Shown here piece after piece: positions 51,741 through 62,671 of a stretch of 64,000 bases of DNA. Position numbers and translations under genes: made by a program. This DNA comes from Fonsecaea monophora (taxonomy: Eukaryota; Ascomycota; Eurotiomycetes; Chaetothyriales; Herpotrichiellaceae), in assembly GCF_001642475.1 (NCBI RefSeq), contig NW_019173936.1:620001-684000 (forward strand). Direction: 5' to 3'. Position 1 is the stretch's first letter. The number at the start of each line of letters is the position of its first letter. The notes under the pieces were generated by a model. The model made no database searches and was not told where the DNA came from. It saw nothing but the letters and a program-made list of their open reading frames with translations.

Positions 51741-52713
51741 TCAGAAGTCACAGACAGCAGAACATGGTTCAACGGTTGGGGGTTGCCAGCAAGTCGGTTG
51801 CGGCGGGGCCCAGAGATGTTTGATATACTCTGATTCAGCGAAGAGCCTTTCCAGAGACTCTTCGTCTGAAGAAGACAAGTTCGAAACGCTGAGACTTTTG
51901 TTGACAGGAATCTGGGAAAGTAGAGCTAGTCCAGTTTCCAGGCCCTGCGCTTCGTCTCGCTGGTTCTCTTGTATTTTCTCCAGGGAGAATCGAATGTGCG
52001 GATGTGTGATTGACGCGCTCAAATCGACGAGGTAGGCTTTAGACTCTAGGCTCTGAACCAAGATATTCGATGCGCGGAGGTCCCCGTGGGCGACTTGGGC
52101 ACCATGCAAGGCCTTGAGCTTCGCGCGTATTTGATCCGCAATATCTCGACTTGGTCGGATCCGCCAGAGTGGGTGCCCATCGATCCACTCAAACAGAATA
52201 CCTGGGATGTCTTGGTCGGCCGCTGAAGGAGGTCTGTTCCACGTGAAGGGATGGATTTCAAACTTCCGAGATAAATGGATTTCTGCTCTCGCTGGGATCT
52301 TTACCCAACCGTAGCAGAATGGAGTGATCTGGCCGTTGAGGCCTTGTTGGATCAGCGAGCCGTTTGCGCGGCATTCGATGAAGAAAGGGTCGAGGAGGTA
52401 TCTTCGCTTCATTCCCCGGAGTCGGGACACATTCAGCTCTGGATGGTCGAACTTGAACTGTATGCGAGATTTAGTAGGGTTAAAAGAGGGAGTCTCAATG
52501 GCATCAACTTACCATCTTCAAGGCATATTGCTTGTCAGCAATACGTACTCCAAACACGTGGCCGGCGCCTCCTCCGCCCGCGTAGCTCAAGAAGCGGATT
52601 TTCTTGTCCGTCTGGTTGAAGCGCTCGAGAAGGAGAGACTCAAAGTTGTGGGGATTTGACGAAGACTGCGGTTGAGGGTCTTTATCTGGGCATGGGGAGT
52701 TGCCTGTTTCCAT
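51741..52713 (-). CDS. FTA2-like protein with kinase fold
   Basis: Two exons, 52713-52513 and 52457-51741, encode 305 residues. The 55-nt intron (GTAAGT donor, ATACAG acceptor) joins KQYALKM to FKFDHPELNVSRLRG. A Gly-rich loop GGGGAGHVFGV at 47-57 and Lys66 correspond to the kinase ATP site. The catalytic loop reads HGDLRASNIL in place of HRDLKxxN, and the metal-binding motif reads DLS in place of DFG. This is the group often labelled kinetochore Sim4 subunit FTA2 in filamentous fungi, although most members are simply small kinase-like proteins and a centromere role is not shown. It may be an active atypical kinase, since Lys, Asp and Asn are all kept. Confidence 0.75.
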
Positions 52714-52907
52714 GGGATTTGGGCAATAAATAATCTGGCTACAGTCTGGCGGAGATTAGGAGACGCGTTGGGATGAGGGATACCGATGGCTGTTACACAG
52801 TGTAGAAGTGAGGGCGGTGAACGGACCAACACGTGACCACATGACCAACTCTCAGGATGCTTGGGGGAAGAACGACATAATAATCTGATTCAATACTTTC
52901 ATTTTCT

Positions 52908-53738
52908 CTATGGCCACCCCCCGTTCACCTTGAGAATCTGACCGGTAATGTAACTGGACTGATCACTGAGCAAAAAGACAATGGCGTCGGCCAGTTCCTC
53001 GGGCTCACCGAACCTCTTCAGGGGAATCAGCGGATACACCTCCCTGCTCATGTCGCCTCGCTCTGCGTCGTCGAATTGCGCCTGAGAGAGCGGCGTCCGT
53101 ACGCCACCAGGCGCTACGAGGTTGACGCGCACACCGTGGGGCGCGAAATCCAATGCCCAGGTCCGCGTCAGGCCCAGCACCGCGTGCTTGCTGGCCACGT
53201 AGGCACCCAGGGTTTGGAAGCCGTAGTAGGAGGCGCTGCTTCCGATGTTGACGACCGAACAGGCGCCGCTGTGGCCCGGCACCCATTTCCACGGGTAGGC
53301 AGACTTCTCTCCATTCTTTGGCTTCTTGGCCAGAATGTAGCGCAGGAGCTCGGTGCCGACGTTCCAAGTGCCCGTGAGATTGACGTCGATGGTTTTGTGA
53401 AAGGTCTCGTCGTTCTCGACGATCCCGCCGCTCGACGGACAGATCCCTGCCGAGTTGACCAGGCCGTCAATCTGTGGCGTGCGCGACAGAATGGTCTGAA
53501 ACGTCTGGCTGACTGAGGGGCGGGAGGAGACGTCAACCGATGGATACGAGAACACCTTGGCTCCGGAAGCGGTGTTTCGCTTCGCTGTCGCGTCGATTGA
53601 CTCGGGGAACGACGCTGCGCTGTCGAGGAGGTGCACTGTCGCCGAGCGGGCCAGGAGTTTGTGTACCGTGGCCAACCCAATGCCCGATGCGGCGCCGGTG
53701 ACGATGTAGGCTCTGTTGGCGAGAGATGTTGACGCCAT
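52908..53738 (-). CDS. Classical short-chain dehydrogenase/reductase (SDR 1)
   Basis: Single-exon, 276 residues. Cofactor motif TGAASGIG at 14-21; LVNSAG with the structural NAG-like element; catalytic Ser168, Tyr180 and Lys184 (YVASK); and GVRVNLVAPGGVRTPL after it. The C-terminal SSYITGQILKVNGGWP is standard for the family. An aspartate at the end of beta-2 (HLLDS) favours NAD(H) over NADP(H), hinting at alcohol oxidation. It is clearly paralogous to the SDR at 61502. Both flank a regulator and a transporter and lie near a Baeyer-Villiger monooxygenase, so it is a likely member of an alcohol/ketone pathway. Intracellular; no targeting signal. Confidence 0.9.
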   Translation of the reverse strand: MASTSLANRAYIVTGAASGIGLATVHKLLARSATVHLLDSAASFPESIDATAKRNTASGAKVFSYPSVDVSSRPSVSQTFQTILSRTPQIDGLVNSAGICPSSGGIVENDETFHKTIDVNLTGTWNVGTELLRYILAKKPKNGEKSAYPWKWVPGHSGACSVVNIGSSASYYGFQTLGAYVASKHAVLGLTRTWALDFAPHGVRVNLVAPGGVRTPLSQAQFDDAERGDMSREVYPLIPLKRFGEPEELADAIVFLLSDQSSYITGQILKVNGGWP

Positions 53739-55090
53739 TTGGGAAGTCGTATAGCAGGATTTCTAAACAATAGGATCGAGAACAAAACCTACGAACTCAA
53801 AATAATTGTGAAGTGAAATAGTCAAATGGGATTTTTGTGAGTTGCTGGATATCTGGTGTAGAAATCAAAACATCTCTCAACTCTAGTCAAACTCCACAGA
53901 CTAGAGAGACTGTTGTTGTCAAGACAAGGTATTGTACAAATGAGAAATAAAGGATGGACCAAGTCGGGGTTGACACAGGATGTATCCGCGACGACGGCTC
54001 TTGCGTGGGAAGATCCCGATTGACCTAGTCATACCTCATACAGAGGATATGAATGACAAAGGAGAATATTGGAAGTCCTGGGGGAGATCAGACCTGATCA
54101 TCACCTCCTCTACGATGGGCTGGTACCGTAAGAACCACGTTTCAAACCTGCGAGTAAATCGACAGGTAACAAAAAAAGCCGAGACCCAGATTAGATGTGG
54201 GCCTTCATTGACATATACATTGTCATCGCCGTGACTGCCAGAAAGTCCAGAGCCCCTGTGGATTCTCTTCCACCAGGGAAGGGGTTTCGACCTTGTATGT
54301 GTCAGCACTTTCGTTTGTCATCGGTTTAAAACCTACTTGACTTGGCCCCACAGAAACCTTGCCCAATCACGCTTAATCTCAGCAAGGTACGTGACTAACT
54401 TGTTTTGGGATATCAGTCTATCGTACTGGTCTCTGAATCCTGGAGTGGAGAAAGACATTTCTTCACCCCTGGGACGGTGGCACGGTGGGTGGATGCTGTG
54501 TATTTGATGTTGATGTTCCGCAGCCAGAAGTGTCATTGTTCGTGTAAGTCAAGTACCTCGTACTAATTGTCCATAAAGGAAAATTACGCAACAAAATACA
54601 ACCATGAATGGCGTGATCCACATGCCTATGACAATGTAAATGCGTTACTGCAAATCGCGGATATCAATATTCTGGAAAAGCCAGCAGGGTATGTTTCTTG
54701 CCACCGTCATCGTTGCCGCCGTTCAATCCATTAGTTTTCGTTGCAACTTTGCAGGTATCCCCGTAGAAGTTGAATTGTGTTGTGACTAAGTTTACAAGGA
54801 CATGGAAAGACTCCCTAAATGCCCACTTTGAATAGGTACAGGGTCAGATACTGGGCCTATACTCCCAAGAGAAGTGAAATAATCGTCCTATGGAGGCGGT
54901 TCTGGTCCATGGCACGGACTGTTTTGCGACATCAGAGCCTCGTTCTGTCGCTACTTATTGCGTACCTAATCGAGTTCTTTCTGTGCAAAACCCATCTTCC
55001 CTGCCGCTCAGTGCGTTAAGACGCACTCCTACTCCGAGTTTGTTGGTTCAACAATCTTTTCTAGAACTGCCCGGTAGTGTTCTGCCCCTG
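53739..55090. other. Intergenic, SDR 1 promoter and bZIP 3' flank
   Basis: 1.35 kb with AT-rich parts. No gene or repeat was recognised. Confidence 0.45.
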
Positions 55091-57481
55091 CTATACCGAC
55101 TTCTCCAGTGCCTTTTGGTATATCTGCATCGTCTGCTCCGTCATTTCGATTGGCCCATCAGGCGGGGCTGTGGGAATGCGGCACGAGCGACCTTGGGCCA
55201 CGACATTCTCGTACCCGTCAAACTTGAGCTCGGGGTACTTGTCGAAGAGGGTGCGGTCGAACCGCCACGATCGACTCGCGTAGAGACGGATGTCGTGTGA
55301 GAGTTTGAGGACCGACGCCGGGGTCGTGAAGATATCGACGAGGTTGAACGGTTTGCCACCACCCGAATGCGAAGCTGAGGTCGATGATGAGGAGGCGGCG
55401 GCATGGTCGTAATCGTCTTCCTTCCCGGAGACACCCCCGGCTGGTGGCGAGCCAGCGTGCTCGCTCAGCGCAAACTCGGCATATATACCACACGGATCCT
55501 CGACATTGAGCATGCCCTCATCGGCCGACTGGTTAGCATAGTCTGCCGTGGCAGGCGCCGAACTGGGCGACCGGCCTGACTTGCTGCGGCGGCTGTTGTT
55601 GTTTTGGTTTTCAAAGGCCACGTCGATGGCGCGGAAGATGTTCCATATTCCAAAGTAAGCCCGGCCGCGTGGAGCCTGGGGCAGGATCTGAGCGAGGTCC
55701 GGCACCTCGATCACGTACGAGTTCATCATGTCGCACAGCAGTCTGTCCAGGACCACCGATTGGTTGTAGTACATGATGATCTTATCTCGCAGCTCCGAAT
55801 ACGGGACCCAGTCGATCACGGCCGAATGCGGGACAGAAAGTTGTAGCTCGGTTGGTTTGTAGTTTGCCCCGAGCAGGTTATACATGTCGTACGAGGGACA
55901 GATGCGCCACAGCAGGATCGGTCCAATGATTTGAGGCACTTGAGACTTGAACCACACCGAGTAGGACGACGGCCAGGCATTTTGGACAAACAGAGACATG
56001 ATAGTCGAGCACGAGCGGATCAGCCTGGGAAGATGGATATTAGTCTTGACTCTGGAAGCAACACTGCGCTTGCACTTCTCAAAGAGAGGGAAGAGGGAAA
56101 GGGAGAGGAGAAAAGAGGAAAAATCGAGAAGTCTCTTACTTTTCCCTGCTTGATCCATCTGGGGCAGCATCAATCCGGCAGCGGACTTGGAGCTCTAGAG
56201 TCTCCATATGTCTCGCAAACGCAGAGGAAGGATTGTTTGGGGATAAATCCCCGCCAAACCACGGTGGGAAGTGGCCAGCAGGAAGGCTGAGGTTGGTCTG
56301 CCCAGGAACACTTTGGAGGAGCGGATCAGGACCATGCTGCTGATGCTGGTGCTGATGCTCCTGGTGCTGTCCTGCTTGCTGCAGCGATGCTCTCTGATGG
56401 ACGGTGAGGTCTGGGTGACCCGGTGCAGCGGTATGGGTATGCAATGTCTGGCCGGCAACCTGCTGAGCAGTGTCAAAACTTGCCGTGGCACTGGCGCCAA
56501 CAGCGGCAGGAGATGTCATCCTTGTCGCTGCGCGTGGTGAGGCAAAGGTCGTGCCATAGACTTGGAATCCCATAGGTCCCATGGGTTGTGAGTAGAATTC
56601 AAGGCTGTTAGGGTCACCAAAACCCCACTCGGGGCTTGCCGCCTGCACTGTTGCATTGGGAAGACTTCCGTTATGATTGACAAAGTGATGAGAAGGGTGT
56701 TGTTCCCCTTGGTGTGTCCCGGTTTCGGGCTGCAGGTCATCTGCCGAGCTTGGAGAAGGGTTCAATACTGGAACGTTGTCGTTTGACGTTTCGTCTGGTG
56801 GGCGAGTTTCATGCCCTGTGTCTGTTCTCTGGGAAGCTTCAGACCGAGATAAACGCTCGTTGTCATGCTCTGTGTGGTGGGGTTGCAGGTTCAGCTCGGT
56901 TAATTCTGGATACTCTGCATACTCGTCCGAGAGGTTGCCAGGGTTCAAGCCTCCGGGACTGGAGCTTTCTTCTTCGTAGGCTAGATTACTCAATGGCGAC
57001 GACATGGGATTGGTGTCTTGGAGCCCTGGAGTAGAGCCCGAGTCTTCCAGCCCCTTGACGTGAAGGATCTTGCCAACCTCGGTGCCCACGGCGTGCAGCG
57101 AACATGACAGCTTCAAAATCTGCGCCCGCATCTTCAACGTGGCCGTTCGCAGATCTGCGAGCTCCTTTGACAGGGCCTTGTTCCGTGCGCTTTCCGTCTG
57201 AGTGCTCGCCTTGGATGCTTTCTCGAGGCTCTTGATGTACAGAGACTTGCGCTCCCGAAAGTGGCGTTGGGACAGACGATTCCGAATTCTCCTGCAGATG
57301 GTAAAAAAAATAATAATTCGGGTCAGTACATGTCGTGACCGCTGAAATGGTGACCAAGAATTAATTGACTGGTTGAAAGGGCTGTCCACCTTTTGGAGGC
57401 TTCATCCATGTCATCCCATCCCTCGAATGTCGCCGCCGCTTCCACCTCCACTGGTTGGTTTTCTTTTCTTCGCCTCGGCAT
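55091..57481 (-). CDS. bZIP transcription factor with DUF3425 domain
   Basis: Three exons, 57481-57390, 57291-56140 and 56024-55091, encode 725 residues. The first intron (98 nt, GTGGAC donor) interrupts the basic region and joins DEASKR to RIRNRLSQRHFRERK. The second (115 nt, GTAAGA donor) joins SSREK to LIRSCSTIM. The bZIP basic region has Asn35-x7-Arg43, with Ser in place of the usual Ala (NRLSQRHFR), followed by a leucine-zipper-like helix. The middle is low-complexity and Gln/His-rich near 385-400. The C-terminal third is the DUF3425 helical domain (SVPHSAVIDWVPYSELRDKI, CDMMNSYVIEVPDL, WRFDRTLFDKYPEL). This type often regulates neighbouring metabolic genes. Here the neighbours are an MFS pump, two SDRs and a monooxygenase. 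Confidence 0.87.
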
Positions 57482-58061
57482 CTTTTCGTTAGACGATGGC
57501 TTACGTGCTTGGAATGCAGAGACAAATCGTGATATAGATATATACGAGCTTCGAGTAAAGAAGAGAATCGGTAAAGTCAAGCAAGACGAGGGGGGCAAGA
57601 TGGTGTGGAAGCGAGGAAGCAATCAAACAAACAGAGAATCGGCCAGAAAAAAAGGTCCCCACGATGTTTCTTCGGCAGAATCTGGGGACCCCGTGGATCA
57701 ACAATCAATTTCTGGTTCCGGCGTCCGACTAGTCTTCCCTCGGTTTACCCCTCAAGTGGCCGAGTTGCTCGATCTGCCAATCACCCGGATTGGGCGTTCC
57801 TGGGCGCGAGAATCGTGTCAGAAATGGGTCTTGACACGATTCAAGCAAGTGCTAAACCTAATTGGGGATCAAGAGGATCAAGAGCTGCTATCTTGGCCCT
57901 CTGATGACCTCCCTCCCATTTTACAAGCCAGGTCTAGCCACGGATCAGCCTAAGAGACCTGGATTCTCGTTGAGCAAACTCCCTCCCCATGGTACCCTCA
58001 AATATGCTAAGATTGTGCCACCCATTCCAGTATCCAAGGCAACTCTCCAGCTCCTTGAATC
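57482..58061. other. Intergenic, bZIP promoter
   Basis: 580 bp between the bZIP start and the end of the MFS gene. No coding sequence or repeat was recognised. Confidence 0.5.
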
Positions 58062-60519
58062 CTACTCAGATGGGCGCACACTTTCCTCTTCATGTGATGC
58101 GACGTGATGCGTCTTCACATCTTCCCCGATATCCTTCTTTTCCACGTTGACCCTCAACTCGGGCCCGACCCCCCCTCGGCCATAAATCTGCTTAGGTGTG
58201 TGACCTGTCATATAGCGGTCGTAGTCCTTCATATACAGCGCCGCGAGAACGGCCACGCCACCGACAGCCAGGGCGGCGTAGTAGACGTAGGCAAATGCGT
58301 CGGCATAAGCATCCTCGGCAGCACGAGCGACAGCAACTTGTATCTCTGTGGTGATTCCCGGGACGCTGGCCAGTGCTTCGGCGGACTGAGTCTGGATCGC
58401 CTGAAAGAGTTGCACGAGCGAGGACTGGGGGAGACCGGCCTGAAGAGCGGCGCGAGTCACATATGCACCGACCTTGGCGGTGGCTTTGGAATTGAGGATC
58501 GCCACGAAGACGGCCGTGAAGACGGCGCCTGAAATCGACCGTAGACCGGAGAGCACAGCTGAGCACAAGAATTTTGTCAGGCTAATGGAGACGAGGAACA
58601 AGCATCGCGGTTAGACAAACATACCATAGACCATGCCAACATCTGCGTCCTGAGCATCAAGCTGGACCATGATTGTCGTACCTGTTTCCAGCCATCCTAT
58701 CGGGAATGCGGTGAGAAATGCGAACGCAATAGCCTGGCTCTTCTGAGAGCGGTTGACCTGAGAAAGGGCGGCGGTAAAGGCGAGGCTGAATATGAGAAGT
58801 ACCAAGACCTGGCGGCGCAGATGCTTAATGACGGACACCAAGGGAAATAGAATCATAATTCCACCCCAGATTCCCCATCCTATTGCTGTCTATGTGAAGG
58901 TCAGCTTGAAAGAACGATTCCCGGAGATCAAAACAAAGAGATGGAAAGGGTGGTATGCGGCGGTCGTACACTCATCCAAGCCGAAGTCTGCCAGTCTCGA
59001 TTCTCAGAGCCATAGACCAGGACGACCTCTGTAAAATAGACCCGAAAAGTCTTGAGGTTAGCCAGTGACCTTGCTCTTATTTGCCAGTGTGATTGCAGAG
59101 ATGTTGTCCACTTACGTTGAGGCCAAATGACATTCAGGGCGATGTACATGGCTCCCGCGGCCATGGAGACAATGTTCAGACAAACGTAGCCTCGTATATC
59201 TTTGAACAGGGTCATGTCGACAATCGGGTTGGGGCTCGGTGTATATACCTCGTATATGACGAAAATGATGAGTGTGACCCCTCCAGTAATTAGTAGGCCG
59301 AGGATGCGCCCTGATGTCCACGGCTGAGGGTTGCCGCCCCAGGAAACTCCGAGGATGAATAGAGTGAGGCCCGCAACGAGCAGAAAGAGACCAAAATGGT
59401 CCATGCGCTTGAATTCTCGCCGTCGAGAGCGATGACCACCGTGGAGTTGATCAAAGGTCGGGGGGTGGTAGACCAGGATCTGGATAATCCAACCGGAGCC
59501 TGTGCGAGAGGAGGTCAGAAGATCGTATTCGCCTGGCATCTTCAAGAGCAGCCTGCGATCGAGAGGCGTGGGAGTAGAAGACGATCAGCCACTCGATCTA
59601 TGCTGCACTGGCCTCTGAATCCTTTCCACTCACCAACCAAGATAAGGTAAATATAGTAGATCCACCGCCAGCTTCTTGTCTCGACAAGCGCACGAGCGAT
59701 ATAAGCTGCCAATCCGGTGGATATGACCATGGGGATCAGCATCATGAACACGGCCAGAAACTTATATCGGTGAGGTAACAGCTCTATCGATGAGTCGGTC
59801 AGCAAATCTTTCAACAGAGCCAAGGCCGCAAATGGGTTGATATTATTTACCTCCAGTAAAGAGGCTCTGCGAAGAATGAACCCCAGATGCGAGACCAATG
59901 ATAACCTGTAGATATAAAGACATGTCAGAGCAAATAATGTTACAACAGGGAAGAAGAGAGACACACGTTCGCCCCGATCAGGGTGTTCATATTCTTTGCC
60001 GTGCAGGCCACGATCCCTCCGATTATCGCGAGTGCTCCAGCACCGAGCACAAAATTACGTCTTCCAAACTTATCCGAAACACGTCCTGTGATCAACAAAC
60101 TGATGGCGTTGCATAATGTCCATACGATGGAAAAGAGGCTCATGTCATTGCTCGGGCCTGTGGCTTTGTGTCAGACTCCAGATCCAGAGAAGGGTCAAAC
60201 GGGGAATGAGCAAGGCAGTTCACGCACCGATGTCTAGATTGATGAATGTCAGGACCGACGCTGGAACGGCAAAGCCAAAATACGACGAGACCACGGTCAG
60301 AGACATTGAGACCATGGTGCCGACCAAGGGAATGCTGGTGAAGTATTCTCGTGGCAACTCCTCCACCTCCTTGGCTAGGAGGTTTGCGATCCTGATGTCC
60401 TCCTGATATTCCTCATCATGTCGATCGCGAGGTTTGGCAAGATGGAGAGCATGGTGGTGGTGGTGTTGACCATCGTCAGGATGATGATGTACCTCAGATT
60501 CGCTGATTGTATCAGCCAT
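58062..60519 (-). CDS. TRI12-like major facilitator transporter
   Basis: Eight exons: 60519-60228, 60157-59967, 59905-59851, 59783-59634, 59499-59116, 59028-58970, 58889-58625 and 58558-58062. The total is 630 residues and all phases are consistent. The exon 6/7 boundary is the least certain; a shift of a few codons is possible. A His/Asp-rich cytosolic N-terminus is followed by about 14 membrane helices. The loop GRVSDKFGRRNF is the MFS motif A. YHPPTFDQLHGG and the GLFLLVAGLTLFILGVSWGG helix point to the TRI12/siderophore-drug-H+ antiporter group. Members export toxic fungal or foreign compounds at the plasma membrane. It is divergent from SDR 2 and upstream of the bZIP gene. Confidence 0.88.
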
Positions 60520-61501
60520 GACGGGACCAAAAAGTCAGTGGGCTCAAGTTGTATACAGCGTAAAATGGGTGAATTATTGTTCGATAGTCTCTCCATCCCT
60601 AGCCCAGCAGGCAAATATATCTATCCATATGTCGTACAAGACTCTACCCAATATTCTGGCCCAACTATCGACGAGTCGAGTCCTGACTAGTCTGCAAACG
60701 GACAAACATCAAGCACATTATCGGAACTCTGTCATTTCTCTGTCATTCTTTATGTGGTTCAACCATGACAAATGCTACCGCCCTCCTGATTTTTCTGTCG
60801 GTATCCGAGTCAACATCCCCCGGGTGAATGCCCCATATACCCCGGAGAATGATCCGACTCGAGTCAGGCCAAGGCCGGGGTAGCGGAACAAGGACTTGCA
60901 TACATGAGGATAACTGGGCCAGGGCCAAATAAGGCAAGGCGGCGTGGGGTTTGTTGTTTGACAAAACATAGGGACAGTCAGAGAATGGGCAGGTACTTCA
61001 CGCTAGCCTGTCTTGGACGCAGATTTGTCTGCAATACGAGATGTCTGAATGAGTGCCTGAACTATGGCTTCTTGAAGAAATTAGACCAAGTTCTACTTTG
61101 AGAATGTTCCCTTCCGTGCTGTTCATCATTCGATATGACGAGGCATTATTACTGTCACATGGTCGAGGCTGGTTTACCTTCCCTACCAGGACGGCTTATC
61201 CACTAATTATTACTTAGTTAGATATAGCCTGATTCAAGTTAATACGACTCTCTAGGCTAGTAAAGCCCTGTTTTTCTTGCTCCGATCCCAATAGGTATGG
61301 TCAAACCACACAACCATGTAGATAAATCCGGTCGAGTATGCCAATGATGGAGGTCCCAGCTTCTTCGCTTTCCGATCCCAATCAGTATAGTCGAACCACA
61401 AAACTATATAGATAAAAATCCCAGCCTTTTCGCGCCTTCTCTGATCCATTCCTAACAAAGACACCATCACCCACACAACATCTCCCAGTGGAGGGAAACC
61501 A
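60520..61501. promoter_or_regulatory. Divergent MFS / SDR 2 promoter region
   Basis: 982 bp between divergent starts. Two TGACTC half-sites (written GAGTCA on the plus strand at 60807-60812 and 60861-60866) resemble bZIP recognition sequences, the second within a GACTCGAGTC palindrome at 60856-60865. Nearer SDR 2, an imperfect tandem duplication occupies about 61281-61440 and contains TATAGATAAA. Regulation by the local bZIP is a guess. Confidence 0.4.
61281..61440. repeat. Imperfect tandem duplication in the SDR 2 promoter
   Basis: The segment starting TCCGATCCCAAT at 61281 recurs at 61371. The copies share a GTCAAACCACACAAC / GTCGAACCACAAAAC stretch, a TAGATAAA box, and then a CCCAGC-TTCGC end. 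The second copy lacks about 20 bases of the spacer. The period is about 90 bp. The last copy ends some 60 bp before the SDR 2 ATG. Confidence 0.75.
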
Positions 61502-62311
61502 ATGGAATCGCTGACTGGCAAGACTTACATTGTGACGGGGGCTGGATCTGGCATCGGACTGGAGACGGTTCGAAAGCTGGTCAATGCCTCGGCCATCGTC
61601 CATGCAGTAGACTTGGTCGCCACCCCTCCACCCGACTACAAGGAGTGGCAGCAGCAGCAGCAGCGACAGCAAGGGCAGGTACACTTCCACGGGTCCGTCG
61701 ACGTCAGCTCCCGCGTCGCCGTGACGAAGCTGTACGACGCCATCCGGGCAATCTCTCCACGCATCGACGGACTGGTGAACAGCGCCGGTGTCTGTCCCGG
61801 CGGCGACGGCTACTTGCAGAGCGATGAGACCTACGACCTGACCATGCGTGTCAACGTGACAGGGACATGGAACGTCACGACGGCTCTCCTGGCCCTTGTG
61901 GACCAAGAGTCGCCCAACAGGGGCCGAGACGGTCCAGCCCCGGCCACCACGCGCGCCAGCATCGTGAACCTGGGCTCCAGCGCGTCTTTGTGCCCTTGGC
62001 CCACGCTCGCCGCATACACGGCCAGCAAGCACGCCGTGCTCGGGCTCACGCGGTCTTGGAGCCACGACTGGGCTCACAAGGGGGTGCGTGTCAACATGGT
62101 CGCCCCGGGAGGCACGGACACGCCGCTGGCCAGGGCACAGTTGGCCGACGGTGCAGGGAGGGGAGAGGCCCTCACGGCCGGATTGGCCCTCATCCCGTTC
62201 GGAAGACTGGGTCGCCCCGAAGAACAGGCCGACGCCATCGTCTTCCTGCTGAGTGAAGCGGCGTCGTACATTACCGGCCAAGTTTTGCCCGTCAACGGTG
62301 GCTTTCCCTGA
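61502..62311 (+). CDS. Classical short-chain dehydrogenase/reductase (SDR 2)
   Basis: Single-exon, 269 residues. TGAGSGIG at 12-19, an Asp at the end of beta-2 (HAVDL) favouring NAD(H), LVNSAG, Tyr172/Lys176 in YTASK, and the end SYITGQVLPVNGGFP. It shares long identical stretches with SDR 1 at 52908-53738 (VDVSSR, IDGLVNSAG, TGTWNV, ASKHAVLGLTR, VAPGG, DAIVFLLS), so the two are paralogs. A five-CAG run at 61649-61663 puts WQQQQQRQQGQ into the loop before beta-3, absent from SDR 1. The gene is divergent from the MFS transporter and converges on the monooxygenase; oxidation of a secondary alcohol to the ketone used by that enzyme is a reasonable inference. Confidence 0.9.
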   Translation: MESLTGKTYIVTGAGSGIGLETVRKLVNASAIVHAVDLVATPPPDYKEWQQQQQRQQGQVHFHGSVDVSSRVAVTKLYDAIRAISPRIDGLVNSAGVCPGGDGYLQSDETYDLTMRVNVTGTWNVTTALLALVDQESPNRGRDGPAPATTRASIVNLGSSASLCPWPTLAAYTASKHAVLGLTRSWSHDWAHKGVRVNMVAPGGTDTPLARAQLADGAGRGEALTAGLALIPFGRLGRPEEQADAIVFLLSEAASYITGQVLPVNGGFP

Positions 62312-62671
62312 TTTATGTCAGTTTGGACAGAGTCATGACTGCAATGGCAAAGGAGAGACTTGTACAGCGGATTCATACACGTGCCGGGACTTATCAAACA
62401 CCTGTGGACATCAAAATAGCATGTGTAACTCATGAAGTGTGTAACTCATCAAGGTGGACAGATGAATAAACAGAAGAATTGTCCGGAGTAGAAACATTGT
62501 CACGTAAATGAGGTCGATAAGCTAATATATGTGCTGGAGGACATGTACACCGTCTCTATAATCCTCGCGATATCAGTCTGCTATCCTTCCGCGCGTCCTC
62601 ATGGGGAGAGATCATCTTCTGAAGGTGTCGACCTTTATAAATAGATCCAAAGTCAATACTGTCTTGCTTCT
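62312..62671. other. Intergenic between convergent SDR 2 and monooxygenase
   Basis: 360 bp of 3' flanks. No gene or clear structure was recognised. Confidence 0.5.

Noticed and set aside
61382..62281. 299-codon minus-strand frame opposite SDR 2
   Set aside because: Antisense to a clear SDR; Gly/Arg/Val-rich reflection of a GC-rich gene.
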